A model generated the notes under the pieces. That model searched no databases and was not told the DNA's origin. It saw only the letters and a list, made by a program, of their open reading frames with translations. A DNA stretch of 62,506 nt from an uncultured Murdochiella sp. (lineage in GTDB: Bacteria > Bacillota > Clostridia > Tissierellales > Peptoniphilaceae), in assembly GCF_902488755.1 (NCBI RefSeq), contig NZ_CABTXF010000003.1, positions 1 through 62,506 of the forward strand. Direction: 5' to 3'. The position numbers and the translations under genes are program-made. Shown piece after piece: positions 44,213 through 53,986 of this stretch; the first letter of the stretch is position 1; each line of letters begins with the position of its first letter.

Positions 44213-45258
44213 GCTCTCCCCTTTCGTCCTTCCGTGCGCTCTTCCGCATCCACTAATTCCTTCAGCCGTCCGACCATCAGATACGGAATACGGTGCAAAT
44301 CCGCCATCGTCCGACATCCCAGAAGCAGAAGCCCCATCGCAATATTATCTATCACGCCTTGCAGATACTCTTCTGCATATTCCAAGGAACCATGCATAAG
44401 ATAGCGCAAAAGTTCTCCGGAAATCGCACTCATGTCCGCCCCTAAAACATGAGCGTGCAGCACATCCGTCGCTGTTTTTATTCCGCCCGAGGCAATGCGC
44501 TTGGTGTTTGGGCATTCCTTTCGTACATTCCAGATCGCTTTTGCCGTCGGAATGCCCCACGAATAAAACTCTGTCAGGTCGCGGCGCATGGAACGCTGAT
44601 CTTCCACTTCCATAAAGTTGGTTCCGCCCGAACCGGATACATCAATGTATTCCACGGGAATATCACGAAGAAGACGTCCGTCCTGACGGCTCATACCAAA
44701 GCCCACTTCCTTCACGATGACTTTTTCGGGAAACGCCTCCGCAATGCGCCGAAGGTTATCGTATAGTCCCCGAAAATCGCGGTCGCCCTCTTCCTGTGCC
44801 ATCTCTTGCGAAGGATTGATGTGCACGCCAATGCCCTGCGCATCGATCATCTCCATTGCGCGTTTAACCTGTTCCACCGAAACGCCCGCTGAAACATTGC
44901 CGATGATTAAGCCATCCTGACCGAGTGTTTCGCGCACAATGTGGAAGGAATCGACCGCCGCCGAATCTTCAAGCGCAATCACCTGTGAACCGACCTGCAT
45001 AGGCAAACCAAAGTCTTTGGCAATCTGTGCCAAATCACGGTTGATTCCCTTTGTCATGTCAGTACCGCCCGTCATAGCATTAATCATTAACGGCACCGGA
45101 ATGGTACGCCCAAAAAACGTCACCGAGGTATTGATTTCAGAAAGCGAGAGCTCCGGAAAAGATACCGGCTCCAAAACGACTTGATCCAACAGCGTACCGC
45201 CATACGGTTCGGTTCGCAACACCTGTTCAATGTGTTCATCTTTGCGTTCTTTGCGCAT
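44209..45258 (-). CDS. fni: Isopentenyl-diphosphate delta-isomerase, type 2 (FMN)
   Basis: FMN- and NADPH-dependent isomerase interconverting IPP and DMAPP. 349 residues. Typical segments are RKDEHIEQVL, INAMTGGTDMTKGINRDLAQIA, GVHINPSQEMAQEEGDRDF and VSGSGGTNFMEVE. The start lies inside the end of the upstream activase (23-base overlap), and the end overlaps mrp, so all three are coupled. Type 2 isomerases are common in bacteria with the mevalonate pathway; no other isoprenoid genes are in the window. Confidence 0.93.
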   Translation of the reverse strand: MRKERKDEHIEQVLRTEPYGGTLLDQVVLEPVSFPELSLSEINTSVTFFGRTIPVPLMINAMTGGTDMTKGINRDLAQIAKDFGLPMQVGSQVIALEDSAAVDSFHIVRETLGQDGLIIGNVSAGVSVEQVKRAMEMIDAQGIGVHINPSQEMAQEEGDRDFRGLYDNLRRIAEAFPEKVIVKEVGFGMSRQDGRLLRDIPVEYIDVSGSGGTNFMEVEDQRSMRRDLTEFYSWGIPTAKAIWNVRKECPNTKRIASGGIKTATDVLHAHVLGADMSAISGELLRYLMHGSLEYAEEYLQGVIDNIAMGLLLLGCRTMADLHRIPYLMVGRLKELVDAEERTEGRKGRA

Positions 45259-48200
45259 AATTCTCCTCCCCGTTTTGCTCTTTGCGTCGCAGAATGACCG
45301 GTGGATCCACGCCTACCACATCCGTTGTATGGGAAACGGCGGTTTTCTTCGCTGCGTTTCGGTCTCCTCTTCCGCCTAAGACATCCCAAGCGGATCTCAT
45401 CATCAGTTTAACGCGGTTCACCTGGTTCACCTCCGATGCGCCCGGATCATAATCAATGGCAATAATGTTGGCTTCCGGATGCTTTTCACGCACCGCCTTC
45501 ATTACCCCTTTCCCTGTAATATGATTCGGCAGACAGCCAAACGGCTGTATACAGACAATGTTGGGCGCACCCTGTTCAATGAGCTCAACCATCTCCCCTG
45601 CCAAAAGCCATCCTTCGCCATACTGATGTCCCAGCGAAACCACTTCCTGCGCATAGCGTTCAATCTGTTTGGCAACCGGCGGTTCTTGGAAATGCTTTGA
45701 TGCACGAAGCGCCTTTCTTGCCGGTTTACGATAGTATTCAATCGCCGAAACACCCAATCCGCTGGAAATAAATCCCAACAACTTACTTTTGCCGAGCAGC
45801 TCGCTTTTATGCTTCGCATTGCGGAAACAGTACACCATAAAGTCCATTAAATCGGGAACGATTACCTCTGCCCCTTCCGCTTCCAGCAATTGCTGCAAGT
45901 GGTTATTTGCCTCCGGTAAATACTTCACCAATATCTCGCCGACAATGCCTGCTTTGGGGCATGTCCGATCCACACGCGGCACGGTGTCAAATTCGTGGAC
46001 GCAATCGGCACAGAGCTGCTTAAACAGTGAGCGATGCGGACGCACAACAAACTCCGCAAAGCGTGCAATCCATCGGTCTTTCAGACGGTCGGTCTGCCCC
46101 GCGTTTTTCTCGTAGGACCGTGTCGCATTCGCGCATCGCATGACGAGATCCCCTGCTACCAGCGCATAACCGGCTTTATTGATGAGCGAGGGACGGAGAG
46201 AAAATCCTTCGGATACTTCTATCCCCTGTACAGAAAGGGCAATGACCGGAACTTGCGGATACCCCATGTCCGCCAATCCTTTGCGAATATAGCCAACATA
46301 GTTCGAGGCACGACACGCCCCACCGGTCTGCGTCATCAAAAGCGCCGTGCGATCCGGATCGTATTTTCCGCTTTCCAGCGCTTCCAGCATTTGCCCAATC
46401 ACGGTAATGGACGGATAGCATGAGTCGTTATTGACATATTTTAAGCCTGCGTCAATCACCGACGGATCGACTCGGGTGAGAAAATCGAAATGATAGCCTT
46501 CTCCTGCCAGCGCTTGTTCCAAAATGGCGAAATGGTCCGGCGCCATGTTCGGCACCAAGATGGTATACCCCTCTTTTTTCATCCGTTTGGTAAACGGAGC
46601 CTTCACAGGCGCATAAGAATCCTTTCTTTTCGGTGCGGTTAATGCACGCTTTTCTTCCCCTTGCTTGTCGGAGAGCGCCTGCAAAAGGGATCGAATGCGA
46701 ATTTTCACCGCACCGAGATTGGACACTTCATCAATCTTTAGCAGCGTATAGAGCTTCCCCTTGCTTTCAAGAATCTCCTGTACTTGATCGGATGTGACGG
46801 CATCCAGTCCGCAGCCAAAAGAATTAAGCTGAATCAGCTCCAAATCCGGATGTTTTGTCACAAATTCTGCCGCACGATAAAGCCGGCTATGGTACACCCA
46901 TTGATCCAGCACGCGCAATTCCTCAGAGACATCCTGCTGGTTCATCGCAATGCTATCTTCACTTAACACCGCCAGTCCCATACCGTTAATGAGTTCCGGA
47001 ATACCATGGTTGACCTCTTTGTCCACATGATACGGGCGACCGGCAAGAACGATACCCTTTGCGTGATGTTCGTTCATCCATTCCAACGCTGCTTGTCCTT
47101 CGCGACGAATATCGCGATGATAATTCTTTTGCTCTTCCCACGCAGCACCAACGGCGCGACGAATGGCAGCAGGAGAAATCTCCATGACTTCTCCGTCCAC
47201 GGTAAATCGACGAAAGATTTGCGTCAGGCGCTCGGTAAGCGTTCGTTCCTCCGCAAAAGACAGGAACGGATGCAGGTACGTCACCCCTTTTTCTTCCAGC
47301 GCAGAGACGTTATTTTTGATGACTTCCGGAAAACCGATCACCACCGGACAATTTATCTGATTTTCTGCCTTTTCAAATTGCTTGGTTTCATAAAATACGC
47401 TCGGATAAAAAATCAGGCGTACCCCTTTTTCTACTAAGTCTTCAATATGACCATGCACAAGTTTGGCAGGGTAGCACACCGTTTCGGACGAAATGGATGC
47501 CAGCCCCTTGTCGTACATGGCGCGTGAGCTTTCGTCGGATAAGACAACCGGAAAGCCCAATCGACTGAAGAAGGTATGCCAGAAAGGCAGATTTTCATAC
47601 ATATTCAGCACGCGCGGCAAGCCTACGGTCGGGAATTTCGCCTGTTCCTCGCCGATGCTGCTGTAATAGTGAAAAAGCCGGTTGTATTTGTATTGGTAAA
47701 GATTCGGCAACCCCTTTTCCTTGCGCACTACACCTGCTCCACGCTCGCAGCGATTGCCGGAAATATAGCGCATACCGTCGGAAAACACATTAATGGTGAG
47801 CGCGCAGTTGTTGGTGCAACGCCCACAGCGCGCCATCTTTTGTGTATAGGTGAAATCCGCCAGCTCCTGTACCGTCTTGATGGTGCTCTTGCCGGTGGAA
47901 CGGCTTTTGGCAATGAGCGCCATCCCCATCGCGCCCATCAAGCCTGCAATGGCAGGGCGTGTCGCATGGCGGCCGGTCACTTTTTCAAAGGCGCGTAAGA
48001 TGGCGTCGCCGTAGAACGTACCGCCCTGCACGACTAAATTTTTACCGAGCGTTTTCGGGTCGCGCACCTTAATGACTTTTTGAATGGCATTTTTAATGAC
48101 GGAATAGCAGAGTCCGGCGGCGATATCGCCCACATCAGAGCCTTCTTTTTGCGCCTGCTTCACCTTGGAGTTCATGAATACCGTGCAGCGGCTGCCGAGA

Positions 48201-49633
48201 TCCACGGGCTTCTCGGCAAATAGCGCCGCCTGCTGGAACTCCTCTATATTCATGCCTACCGAGGCGGAAAAGGTCGAGAGAAACGATCCACAGCCGGACG
48301 AACACGCTTCGTTAAGCTGAATCGAATCGATCACGCCATCCGAAATATGCATGGCTTTCATGTCCTGTCCGCCGATATCCAAAATGAAATCGACATTCGG
48401 GTCGTAGTACTGCGCAGCGGTATAGTGGGCAATCGTCTCGACTTCTCCAGTATCCACCGAAAGCGCAGCGCGAATAAAGTCCTCTCCATAGCCGGTAATG
48501 CCGGAGCAGGCAATATAAGCATCGTCATTCAGCTGCGCATAAATCTCTTGCAGATGCGCAATAATATGCTCCAACGGACGTCCGCGGTTGGACGAATAAT
48601 GGGTGTACAGAATTTGATTCTCTTTGCCGATGAGCACCATTTTGGCGGTGGTGGAGCCAGAGTCGATGCCCAAATACGTCGGCCCGTGATAGTCCGAAAG
48701 CGACCCGTAAACCTCTTTATTCGTCTCGTGATCCTTACGGAAGGCTTCGTATTCTTCTGGAGAGATAAATAGCGGTTCCATGAGCTTGCGTTCTTCGGTG
48801 ACGAGCTCTTTCCCCGACGAAAAACGATCCACAATACGTTGCAAATCTTGGACATCGGCTTCCTCTTGCGCAAGCAACGCCGCTCCACGGGCAACGAAGA
48901 GTTGTCCGTCCTCCGGCGTAGTAAACGTGTTGTTTTCACTGCCAAGCGTTTCGATAAAACGTACACGAAGCTGATCTAAAAAATGCAAAGGTCCACCCAA
49001 GAAGGTGATGTTGCCACGAATGGGACGACCGCAGGCAAGATTGGAAATGGTCTGGTTAACGACGGACTGGAAGACGCTCATGGCAATGTCTTCATGGGAT
49101 GCACCCTGATTGAGAAGCGCCTGTACGTCCGTCTTGGCAAACACGCCGCAGCGCGACGCGATGGGATAGATTTTTTCGTACTCGCTCGCCATGGCATTCA
49201 GCCCGGAAGCATCGGTATCCAACAGGCTTGCCATCTGATCAATAAATGCACCCGTACCGCCGGCGCAGATGGAATTCATGCGCTGTTCTACACTGCCAGA
49301 AAGATACGTAATCTTAGAATCTTCCCCACCCAACTCAATAATCACTTCCGTATGGGGAAGAAGCGCGCGAATCGCCTTGGTTTCCGCAATCACTTCCTGT
49401 ACAAAGGGAATGTGGAGGTAATCCTCCAGAAACATGCCTCCGGAACCGGTGACGGCAAGCTGTATCGCTTGATTTCCGATGGTATCGACAAGTTCCTGCA
49501 TGACCTGCTCCACCGTCCGCTTAACATCACTTTTATGCCGGCGATAGACCGAAAAACAGATTCGATCCTCTTCGTCGAGACAGACGACCTTCACCGTGGT
49601 CGATCCGACATCTAATCCTGCATGATAAAGCAT
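45236..49633 (-). CDS. Large acyl-CoA dehydratase-type activase (double BcrAD/BadFG plus DUF2229-like)
   Basis: 1465 residues. Two ASKHA ATPase domains occur in tandem: first about 4-265 (GLDVGSTTVKVV, ELGGEDSKI, CAGGTGAFIDQ) and second about 322-585 (GIDSGSTTAKMV, DIGGQDMKAM, CSSGCGSFL). The Cys residues in the second and third motifs are those that bridge a [4Fe-4S] cluster in HgdC activators. A Cys-rich linker (CGRCTNNCAL) leads into a DUF2229-like region and an HgdB-like C-terminal part (SCYPSI, GGACRASNY, CIQPFGCLPNH). Family members are thought to energise electrons for 2-hydroxyacyl-CoA dehydratases. No dehydratase genes are adjacent, so the substrate is unknown. Confidence 0.88.
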   Translation of the reverse strand: MLYHAGLDVGSTTVKVVCLDEEDRICFSVYRRHKSDVKRTVEQVMQELVDTIGNQAIQLAVTGSGGMFLEDYLHIPFVQEVIAETKAIRALLPHTEVIIELGGEDSKITYLSGSVEQRMNSICAGGTGAFIDQMASLLDTDASGLNAMASEYEKIYPIASRCGVFAKTDVQALLNQGASHEDIAMSVFQSVVNQTISNLACGRPIRGNITFLGGPLHFLDQLRVRFIETLGSENNTFTTPEDGQLFVARGAALLAQEEADVQDLQRIVDRFSSGKELVTEERKLMEPLFISPEEYEAFRKDHETNKEVYGSLSDYHGPTYLGIDSGSTTAKMVLIGKENQILYTHYSSNRGRPLEHIIAHLQEIYAQLNDDAYIACSGITGYGEDFIRAALSVDTGEVETIAHYTAAQYYDPNVDFILDIGGQDMKAMHISDGVIDSIQLNEACSSGCGSFLSTFSASVGMNIEEFQQAALFAEKPVDLGSRCTVFMNSKVKQAQKEGSDVGDIAAGLCYSVIKNAIQKVIKVRDPKTLGKNLVVQGGTFYGDAILRAFEKVTGRHATRPAIAGLMGAMGMALIAKSRSTGKSTIKTVQELADFTYTQKMARCGRCTNNCALTINVFSDGMRYISGNRCERGAGVVRKEKGLPNLYQYKYNRLFHYYSSIGEEQAKFPTVGLPRVLNMYENLPFWHTFFSRLGFPVVLSDESSRAMYDKGLASISSETVCYPAKLVHGHIEDLVEKGVRLIFYPSVFYETKQFEKAENQINCPVVIGFPEVIKNNVSALEEKGVTYLHPFLSFAEERTLTERLTQIFRRFTVDGEVMEISPAAIRRAVGAAWEEQKNYHRDIRREGQAALEWMNEHHAKGIVLAGRPYHVDKEVNHGIPELINGMGLAVLSEDSIAMNQQDVSEELRVLDQWVYHSRLYRAAEFVTKHPDLELIQLNSFGCGLDAVTSDQVQEILESKGKLYTLLKIDEVSNLGAVKIRIRSLLQALSDKQGEEKRALTAPKRKDSYAPVKAPFTKRMKKEGYTILVPNMAPDHFAILEQALAGEGYHFDFLTRVDPSVIDAGLKYVNNDSCYPSITVIGQMLEALESGKYDPDRTALLMTQTGGACRASNYVGYIRKGLADMGYPQVPVIALSVQGIEVSEGFSLRPSLINKAGYALVAGDLVMRCANATRSYEKNAGQTDRLKDRWIARFAEFVVRPHRSLFKQLCADCVHEFDTVPRVDRTCPKAGIVGEILVKYLPEANNHLQQLLEAEGAEVIVPDLMDFMVYCFRNAKHKSELLGKSKLLGFISSGLGVSAIEYYRKPARKALRASKHFQEPPVAKQIERYAQEVVSLGHQYGEGWLLAGEMVELIEQGAPNIVCIQPFGCLPNHITGKGVMKAVREKHPEANIIAIDYDPGASEVNQVNRVKLMMRSAWDVLGGRGDRNAAKKTAVSHTTDVVGVDPPVILRRKEQNGEENYAQRTQR

Positions 49634-49824
49634 AGTTCCTCTTTCTTCTCTCTATGGTATGGGCTCATCATATACCCGTAAGGCAAAAAGTGCCATCCTG
49701 CAGCGTGTATTTGTTACCCGATTTATCACTTTTCCTCGCTCCTGCGCGACAGTCTTTCCCTTCCTCGGCTTATGCACTACAATAAAGAAGAAATGCAAAA
49801 ACGATACGCCTTACAGGAGGATTC

Positions 49825-51069
49825 ATGAATACCTATTGTACACCCATTACGGACTGGCTGACCCATGTCGGCGTGAACGATCGTCTTAAAGTCCTTTTTG
49901 AAAACCAATGGCCTTTACCAAAAGGCGTTGCCTACAATGCCTATTTGGCAAAGGATGAAAAAACTGCCCTGCTCGATTCGGTGGATGCGCATCAAGCGGA
50001 TGACTTCATGACCAAAGTGCGCACTGCCCTCGGCGACCGCACGCTGGATTACTATGTTATCCATCACGTCGAGCCGGATCATTCTTCGACTATTCCGCTG
50101 GTTCGTCGCTATTATCCCGACGTTACGCTCGTAGGCAACAAAAAAACCTTCACGCTGCTCAACCAGTTCTACGATATCGACGAAGAAAACGCCATTATCG
50201 TCGGCGAGGGCGACTCGCTTTCCCTTGGTAAACACAAGCTGACTTTCCACATGACCCCCATGACCCATTGGCCCGAATCCATGGTCAGCTACGAAGAGAC
50301 CGACGGCATTCTCTTCTCGCAGGACATCTTCGGCGGCTTCGGTGCCTTGGATGGCAAGATTTTCGACGATGAAATCGGCGATATCGAGAGCGTCTATGCG
50401 GAAGCCTGCCGCTATTACACCAATATTGTAGGCAAGTATTCCCGCATGGCGGCAAAAGCATTGAAAAAGGTAGAAGGTCTGACCATCAACATGATCTGCC
50501 CCGTCCACGGTCCCATTTGGCGCACGCATCCGGAGCATATTGTTTCGCTCTATTCGAATCTTGCCAACTGCCGTTCCCAGAATGGTGTCGTCATTGCTTT
50601 CGGGTCCATGTATGGCAACACCGAACACATGGCAGATATGCTGGCGCGCTTCCTGTCGGAAGCAGGCGTAAAAAATATTCATCTCTTTGATGTTACCAAA
50701 ACACATCCGTCGATTATTTCCACAGAAATATGGAAATACCGCGGTTTCATCACCTGCGCACCGACGTATAATAATGCGCTCTTCCTGCCCATGCGCAATT
50801 TGTTGGATATTTTGTCCGAAAACAAAATGCAGAATAAAACCATGGGCATCGTCGGCAACTACTCCTGGAGCGGCGGCGCCGTAAAAGAGATGCAGGCGTG
50901 GCTGGAAAAACAACCGTTTGAATTTGTAGAACCCGTTGTCGAAGCGAAGAGCGCTGCAAAGGAAGAAGAGCTCAACCAACTGCGTGCGCTTGCACAAGCC
51001 ATGGCAGATAATCTGGCATCTCACGCCGACACGGATGACGTCCATTACTATTCCCATATCGGCGAATAA
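49825..51069 (+). CDS. Flavodiiron protein (FprA type)
   Basis: Oxygen- or nitric-oxide-reducing enzyme protecting anaerobes. 414 residues. The N-terminal metallo-beta-lactamase-like diiron domain (about 1-250) has HHVEPDHSS, HWPESMVSY and CPVHGPIWR. The C-terminal flavodoxin domain has the FMN loop FGSMYGNTEHMAD and a second block APTYNNALF. There is no rubredoxin extension, so an external electron donor is needed. TACAGGAGG precedes the ATG. Transcribed divergently from the activase. Confidence 0.95.
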   Translation: MNTYCTPITDWLTHVGVNDRLKVLFENQWPLPKGVAYNAYLAKDEKTALLDSVDAHQADDFMTKVRTALGDRTLDYYVIHHVEPDHSSTIPLVRRYYPDVTLVGNKKTFTLLNQFYDIDEENAIIVGEGDSLSLGKHKLTFHMTPMTHWPESMVSYEETDGILFSQDIFGGFGALDGKIFDDEIGDIESVYAEACRYYTNIVGKYSRMAAKALKKVEGLTINMICPVHGPIWRTHPEHIVSLYSNLANCRSQNGVVIAFGSMYGNTEHMADMLARFLSEAGVKNIHLFDVTKTHPSIISTEIWKYRGFITCAPTYNNALFLPMRNLLDILSENKMQNKTMGIVGNYSWSGGAVKEMQAWLEKQPFEFVEPVVEAKSAAKEEELNQLRALAQAMADNLASHADTDDVHYYSHIGE

Positions 51070-51098
51070 GTCCTGTGCCGTGCCAACGCGGCGCAATG

Positions 51099-51185
51099 AT
51101 TTGGCGCTGTGGCGTGTAACATTTTGGCGCTATGACGCGGCGTTTTTGCGCTACAGGCGCTACATTTTGGCGTTGCGGCGCAGCG
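51099..51185. repeat. 22-bp GC-rich degenerate tandem repeat, four copies
   Basis: Four units of 21-22 bases of the form ATTTTGGCGCTATGACGCGGCG. They fill most of the gap between the flavodiiron protein and the phosphoglycerate mutase. The gpmI reading frame is open through the repeat, but the ribosome site lies after it. Confidence 0.75.
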
Positions 51186-51212
51186 ATACAGAGAGAAAGG
51201 AATCCACAACAT

Positions 51213-52817
51213 ATGGAATCACCAAAGAAAAAAGTGGTGCTTATCGTCATGGACGGCGTGGGCATCAGTCCTATTGATAAAGAAGAAGGGGATGCGGTAA
51301 AAGCCGCAAACACGCCCGTGTTGGATCAACTGCGCGAAACGTATCCTTGGATTATGCTTCGTGCGCACGGTGTAGCCGTCGGACTTCCCACCGATGACGA
51401 TATGGGCAATTCGGAGGTCGGCCACAATGCTATCGGCTGCGGACAAATTTATGCGCAGGGGGCAAAGCTCGTGAACCAGTCGATTGCCGACGGTTCCTTG
51501 TTTGCCTCGGATACATGGAAAGAAACGCTTGATTATGCGCTTTCTCATGATGGTGCATTGCACTTCATCGGACTTCTTTCCGATGGCAATGTGCATTCCC
51601 ACATGGATCACCTGATGGCGATGATTACCGCCGCAAAGGCTGCCGGCGTTCAGCGTGTCTTTATTCACGCGCTGTTAGATGGTCGTGATGTGCCGCCGAC
51701 GTCTGGCGAAACCTATCTCACCCAACTGGAAAATTTCCTGTCTACGCTCCAGGATGACACGTTTCACGCAGCGATTGCCAGCGGCGGCGGTCGTATGACC
51801 ACCACCATGGATCGCTATAAAGCGGATTGGTCCATGGTAGAGCGTGGATGGAATGCCCAAGTACATGGAAAAACGGCAGATGGTCGGCTCTTCCCTTCCG
51901 CCCTGGATGCCTACCGCACGCTGCGCAAAGAAACGGGCGAAGTCGATCAGAATCTTCCCGCTTTTGTGATTGGCGAAAACGGTCGTCCCGTCGGAGCCAT
52001 GCAAGATGGCGACAGCGTGATTTTTTACAATTTCCGTGGCGACCGCGCGATTGAGGTCTCGATGGCGTTTGAAGACGAGGACTTTAGCGCCTTTGACCGC
52101 GGTGTCCGTCCCAAGGTCTATTATGCCGGAATGCTGGAATACGATGGCGATTTGCACATTCCACATCACTATCTGGTCAATCCGCCCAAAATCACGAATA
52201 CCTTGACGGAATTTCTCGTTTCCCAGGGCATCAACGAATTTGCCTGTGCGGAAACCCAAAAATTCGGTCATGTTACCTATTTCTGGAACGGCAACAATTC
52301 CGAAAAAGTTTCCGAAACGCTGGAAACCTGGGTGGAAGTGCCTTCCGATAATGTTCCCTTCGACCAGCGTCCCTGGATGAAATCTGCCGAAGTGACGGAT
52401 CAGCTTCTGCAAGCCATACAAAGCGAACAGTACGGTTTCTTGCGTGTCAATTACGCCAACGGCGACATGGTCGGGCATACCGGCGTTTTCCGTTCAGCCG
52501 AAATCGCCATCGAAAGTGTCGATTTAGCCCTTTCCCGCGTTGTGCCCGTCGCGCTTGCGCACGGCTATACCGTTCTTATCACCGCCGATCACGGCAACTC
52601 CGATGATATGCTCCAGAAAACCAAATCGGGCACGGTCGAGCCAAAAACCTCGCATTCCCTGAACCCCGTTCCCTTCCTCGTTGTCAGTCCCGACAACGAC
52701 GTGGTGCTCGACGAATCCGTATCCAATCGCGCCGGTCTCGCCAACATCGCCGCAACCGTCGTGGAACTGATGGGTTACGAAAAGCCGGACTGCTGGGAAA
52801 AGTCGGTGTTGAAGTAA
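51213..52817 (+). CDS. gpmI: 2,3-bisphosphoglycerate-independent phosphoglycerate mutase
   Basis: Mn2+-dependent glycolytic mutase of the alkaline phosphatase superfamily. 534 residues from ATG 51213 (site AGAAAGG); typical length is 510-530. The metal site VVLIVMDGVG, the phospho-serine in MGNSEVGHNAIGCG (about residue 65), HALLDGRDVPPTSG, and the C-terminal TADHGNSDDM are all present. Upstream in-frame sequence is the tandem repeat and was excluded. A bidirectional terminator follows. Confidence 0.96.
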   Translation: MESPKKKVVLIVMDGVGISPIDKEEGDAVKAANTPVLDQLRETYPWIMLRAHGVAVGLPTDDDMGNSEVGHNAIGCGQIYAQGAKLVNQSIADGSLFASDTWKETLDYALSHDGALHFIGLLSDGNVHSHMDHLMAMITAAKAAGVQRVFIHALLDGRDVPPTSGETYLTQLENFLSTLQDDTFHAAIASGGGRMTTTMDRYKADWSMVERGWNAQVHGKTADGRLFPSALDAYRTLRKETGEVDQNLPAFVIGENGRPVGAMQDGDSVIFYNFRGDRAIEVSMAFEDEDFSAFDRGVRPKVYYAGMLEYDGDLHIPHHYLVNPPKITNTLTEFLVSQGINEFACAETQKFGHVTYFWNGNNSEKVSETLETWVEVPSDNVPFDQRPWMKSAEVTDQLLQAIQSEQYGFLRVNYANGDMVGHTGVFRSAEIAIESVDLALSRVVPVALAHGYTVLITADHGNSDDMLQKTKSGTVEPKTSHSLNPVPFLVVSPDNDVVLDESVSNRAGLANIAATVVELMGYEKPDCWEKSVLK

Positions 52818-52851
52818 CACGAAGAAAGCAACACGCCCTGTAAATCAAAAA

Positions 52852-52877
52852 GGAAGCGACAAGAAACCGTCGCTTCC
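52852..52877. terminator. Terminator between gpmI and the convergent glycosyltransferase
   Basis: GGAAGCGAC and GTCGCTTCC form a 9-bp stem with an 8-base loop, followed by T6 on the plus strand and T5 on the minus strand. It can end both transcripts. Confidence 0.92.
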
Positions 52878-53005
52878 TTTTTTGTAATTACAGCCGTAGC
52901 CCTGTGGTGACGTGGAAGAGCAAGCGTAAAGGAGGGGCACAAATTACAATAAGAAAAACTATCACCGGAACACGAAATTTTACCTTTCACTACCCTTCTC
53001 TGCTT

Positions 53006-53932
53006 TTACTCTTCCGACGTATATTCCTCTGACACCAAGTAGCGCGGACGTCGCTTAACCTCTTCGGCAATCTGGGCAATGTAAAAACCGATAATGCCGA
53101 GGCTGAACATGATGATGCTGCCGGTAAACATCAGAAGAATAATGACGGTGGTAAAGCCGCCCAGAGCCCGACCGGAGAGCTTCTGGACAAGAGCAATAAT
53201 CGAGAGGATGCCGGCAAAAATAAAGAAAACAGCCCCCATAAAAGTAACCAGCTGCATAGGAAGAACGGAGAACGAGGCAATGTTTCGCATCGCATAGCGC
53301 ACAAGCGAAAATGTTGACCATTTGGATTTGCCGAATTGGCGATCCTGCACACGATAGCGTACCGTTGCGCGCGAATAGCCCGCCCAAAAAGACAATGCGC
53401 GAAAGAAGGTGTTGCGCTCCGGCATACGATTCAGGGCATCGACCACCTTACGATCCAGCAGCTTAAAATCAGAACTGTCCGCCATATCAAGACCTGAAAA
53501 ACGGCTGATCAGGCGATAGAAGAGCTTGGAAAAGCCACGGTGCACGCCGGTCTCTTCTCCACGATCTTCCTTTACGCCTTCTACGACTTCATAGCCCTGT
53601 TTCCATAGCGAAACCATATCCACTATTTTTTCGGGAGGATGCTGCAAATCGGCATCTATGACCACGACGCAATCCCCTTTAGCCGCCTCAAGCCCGGCAA
53701 AAATGGCAGCTTCTTTCCCAAAATTGCGACTGAAATGAATGCCGTGAACACGATTGTTTCCGTCAACGGGTTGAAGATGCTGAATAACCTCCCACGTCTT
53801 ATCCACGGATCCGTCGTCCACGAAAATGAGTTCGAAAGGCATATCCAAGGAAGCAAGCACCTGTTCCAGCGTCTTAAACGTCACTGCCAATCCTGCTTGT
53901 TCATTATATGCAGGAATAATTACCGAAAGCAT
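53006..53932 (-). CDS. Membrane-anchored family 2 glycosyltransferase (DPM1/GtrB-like)
   Basis: 308 residues. The GT2 catalytic domain has SVIIPAYNEQAGL, the nucleotide-sugar Asp in FVDDGSVDKTWE, the metal-binding VVIDADLQHPP, and about 210-residue core ending QFGKSKWSTF. Two C-terminal membrane helices (about 230-253 and 263-288) match enzymes that load sugars onto undecaprenyl or dolichyl phosphate. The acceptor sugar pathway is unknown. No other glycan genes are adjacent. It is convergent with gpmI. Confidence 0.88.
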   Translation of the reverse strand: MLSVIIPAYNEQAGLAVTFKTLEQVLASLDMPFELIFVDDGSVDKTWEVIQHLQPVDGNNRVHGIHFSRNFGKEAAIFAGLEAAKGDCVVVIDADLQHPPEKIVDMVSLWKQGYEVVEGVKEDRGEETGVHRGFSKLFYRLISRFSGLDMADSSDFKLLDRKVVDALNRMPERNTFFRALSFWAGYSRATVRYRVQDRQFGKSKWSTFSLVRYAMRNIASFSVLPMQLVTFMGAVFFIFAGILSIIALVQKLSGRALGGFTTVIILLMFTGSIIMFSLGIIGFYIAQIAEEVKRRPRYLVSEEYTSEE

Positions 53933-53986
53933 CTTCCCCTCCTCCCCTTTTCGTTTTTAGTGTGTCAACCTTTCCTATAGCTTTTC

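Noticed and set aside
45236..49633. Two or more separate genes for activase and dehydratase parts
   Set aside because: The frame is continuous with no internal ribosome site, and single-chain proteins of this length are a known family layout.
49915..51096. 393-codon minus-strand open frame
   Set aside because: Antisense to the flavodiiron protein gene, which has all motifs.
51132..51212. N-terminal extension of GpmI through the tandem repeat
   Set aside because: The ribosome site and the conserved start MESPKKKVVLIVMDG are downstream of the repeat.
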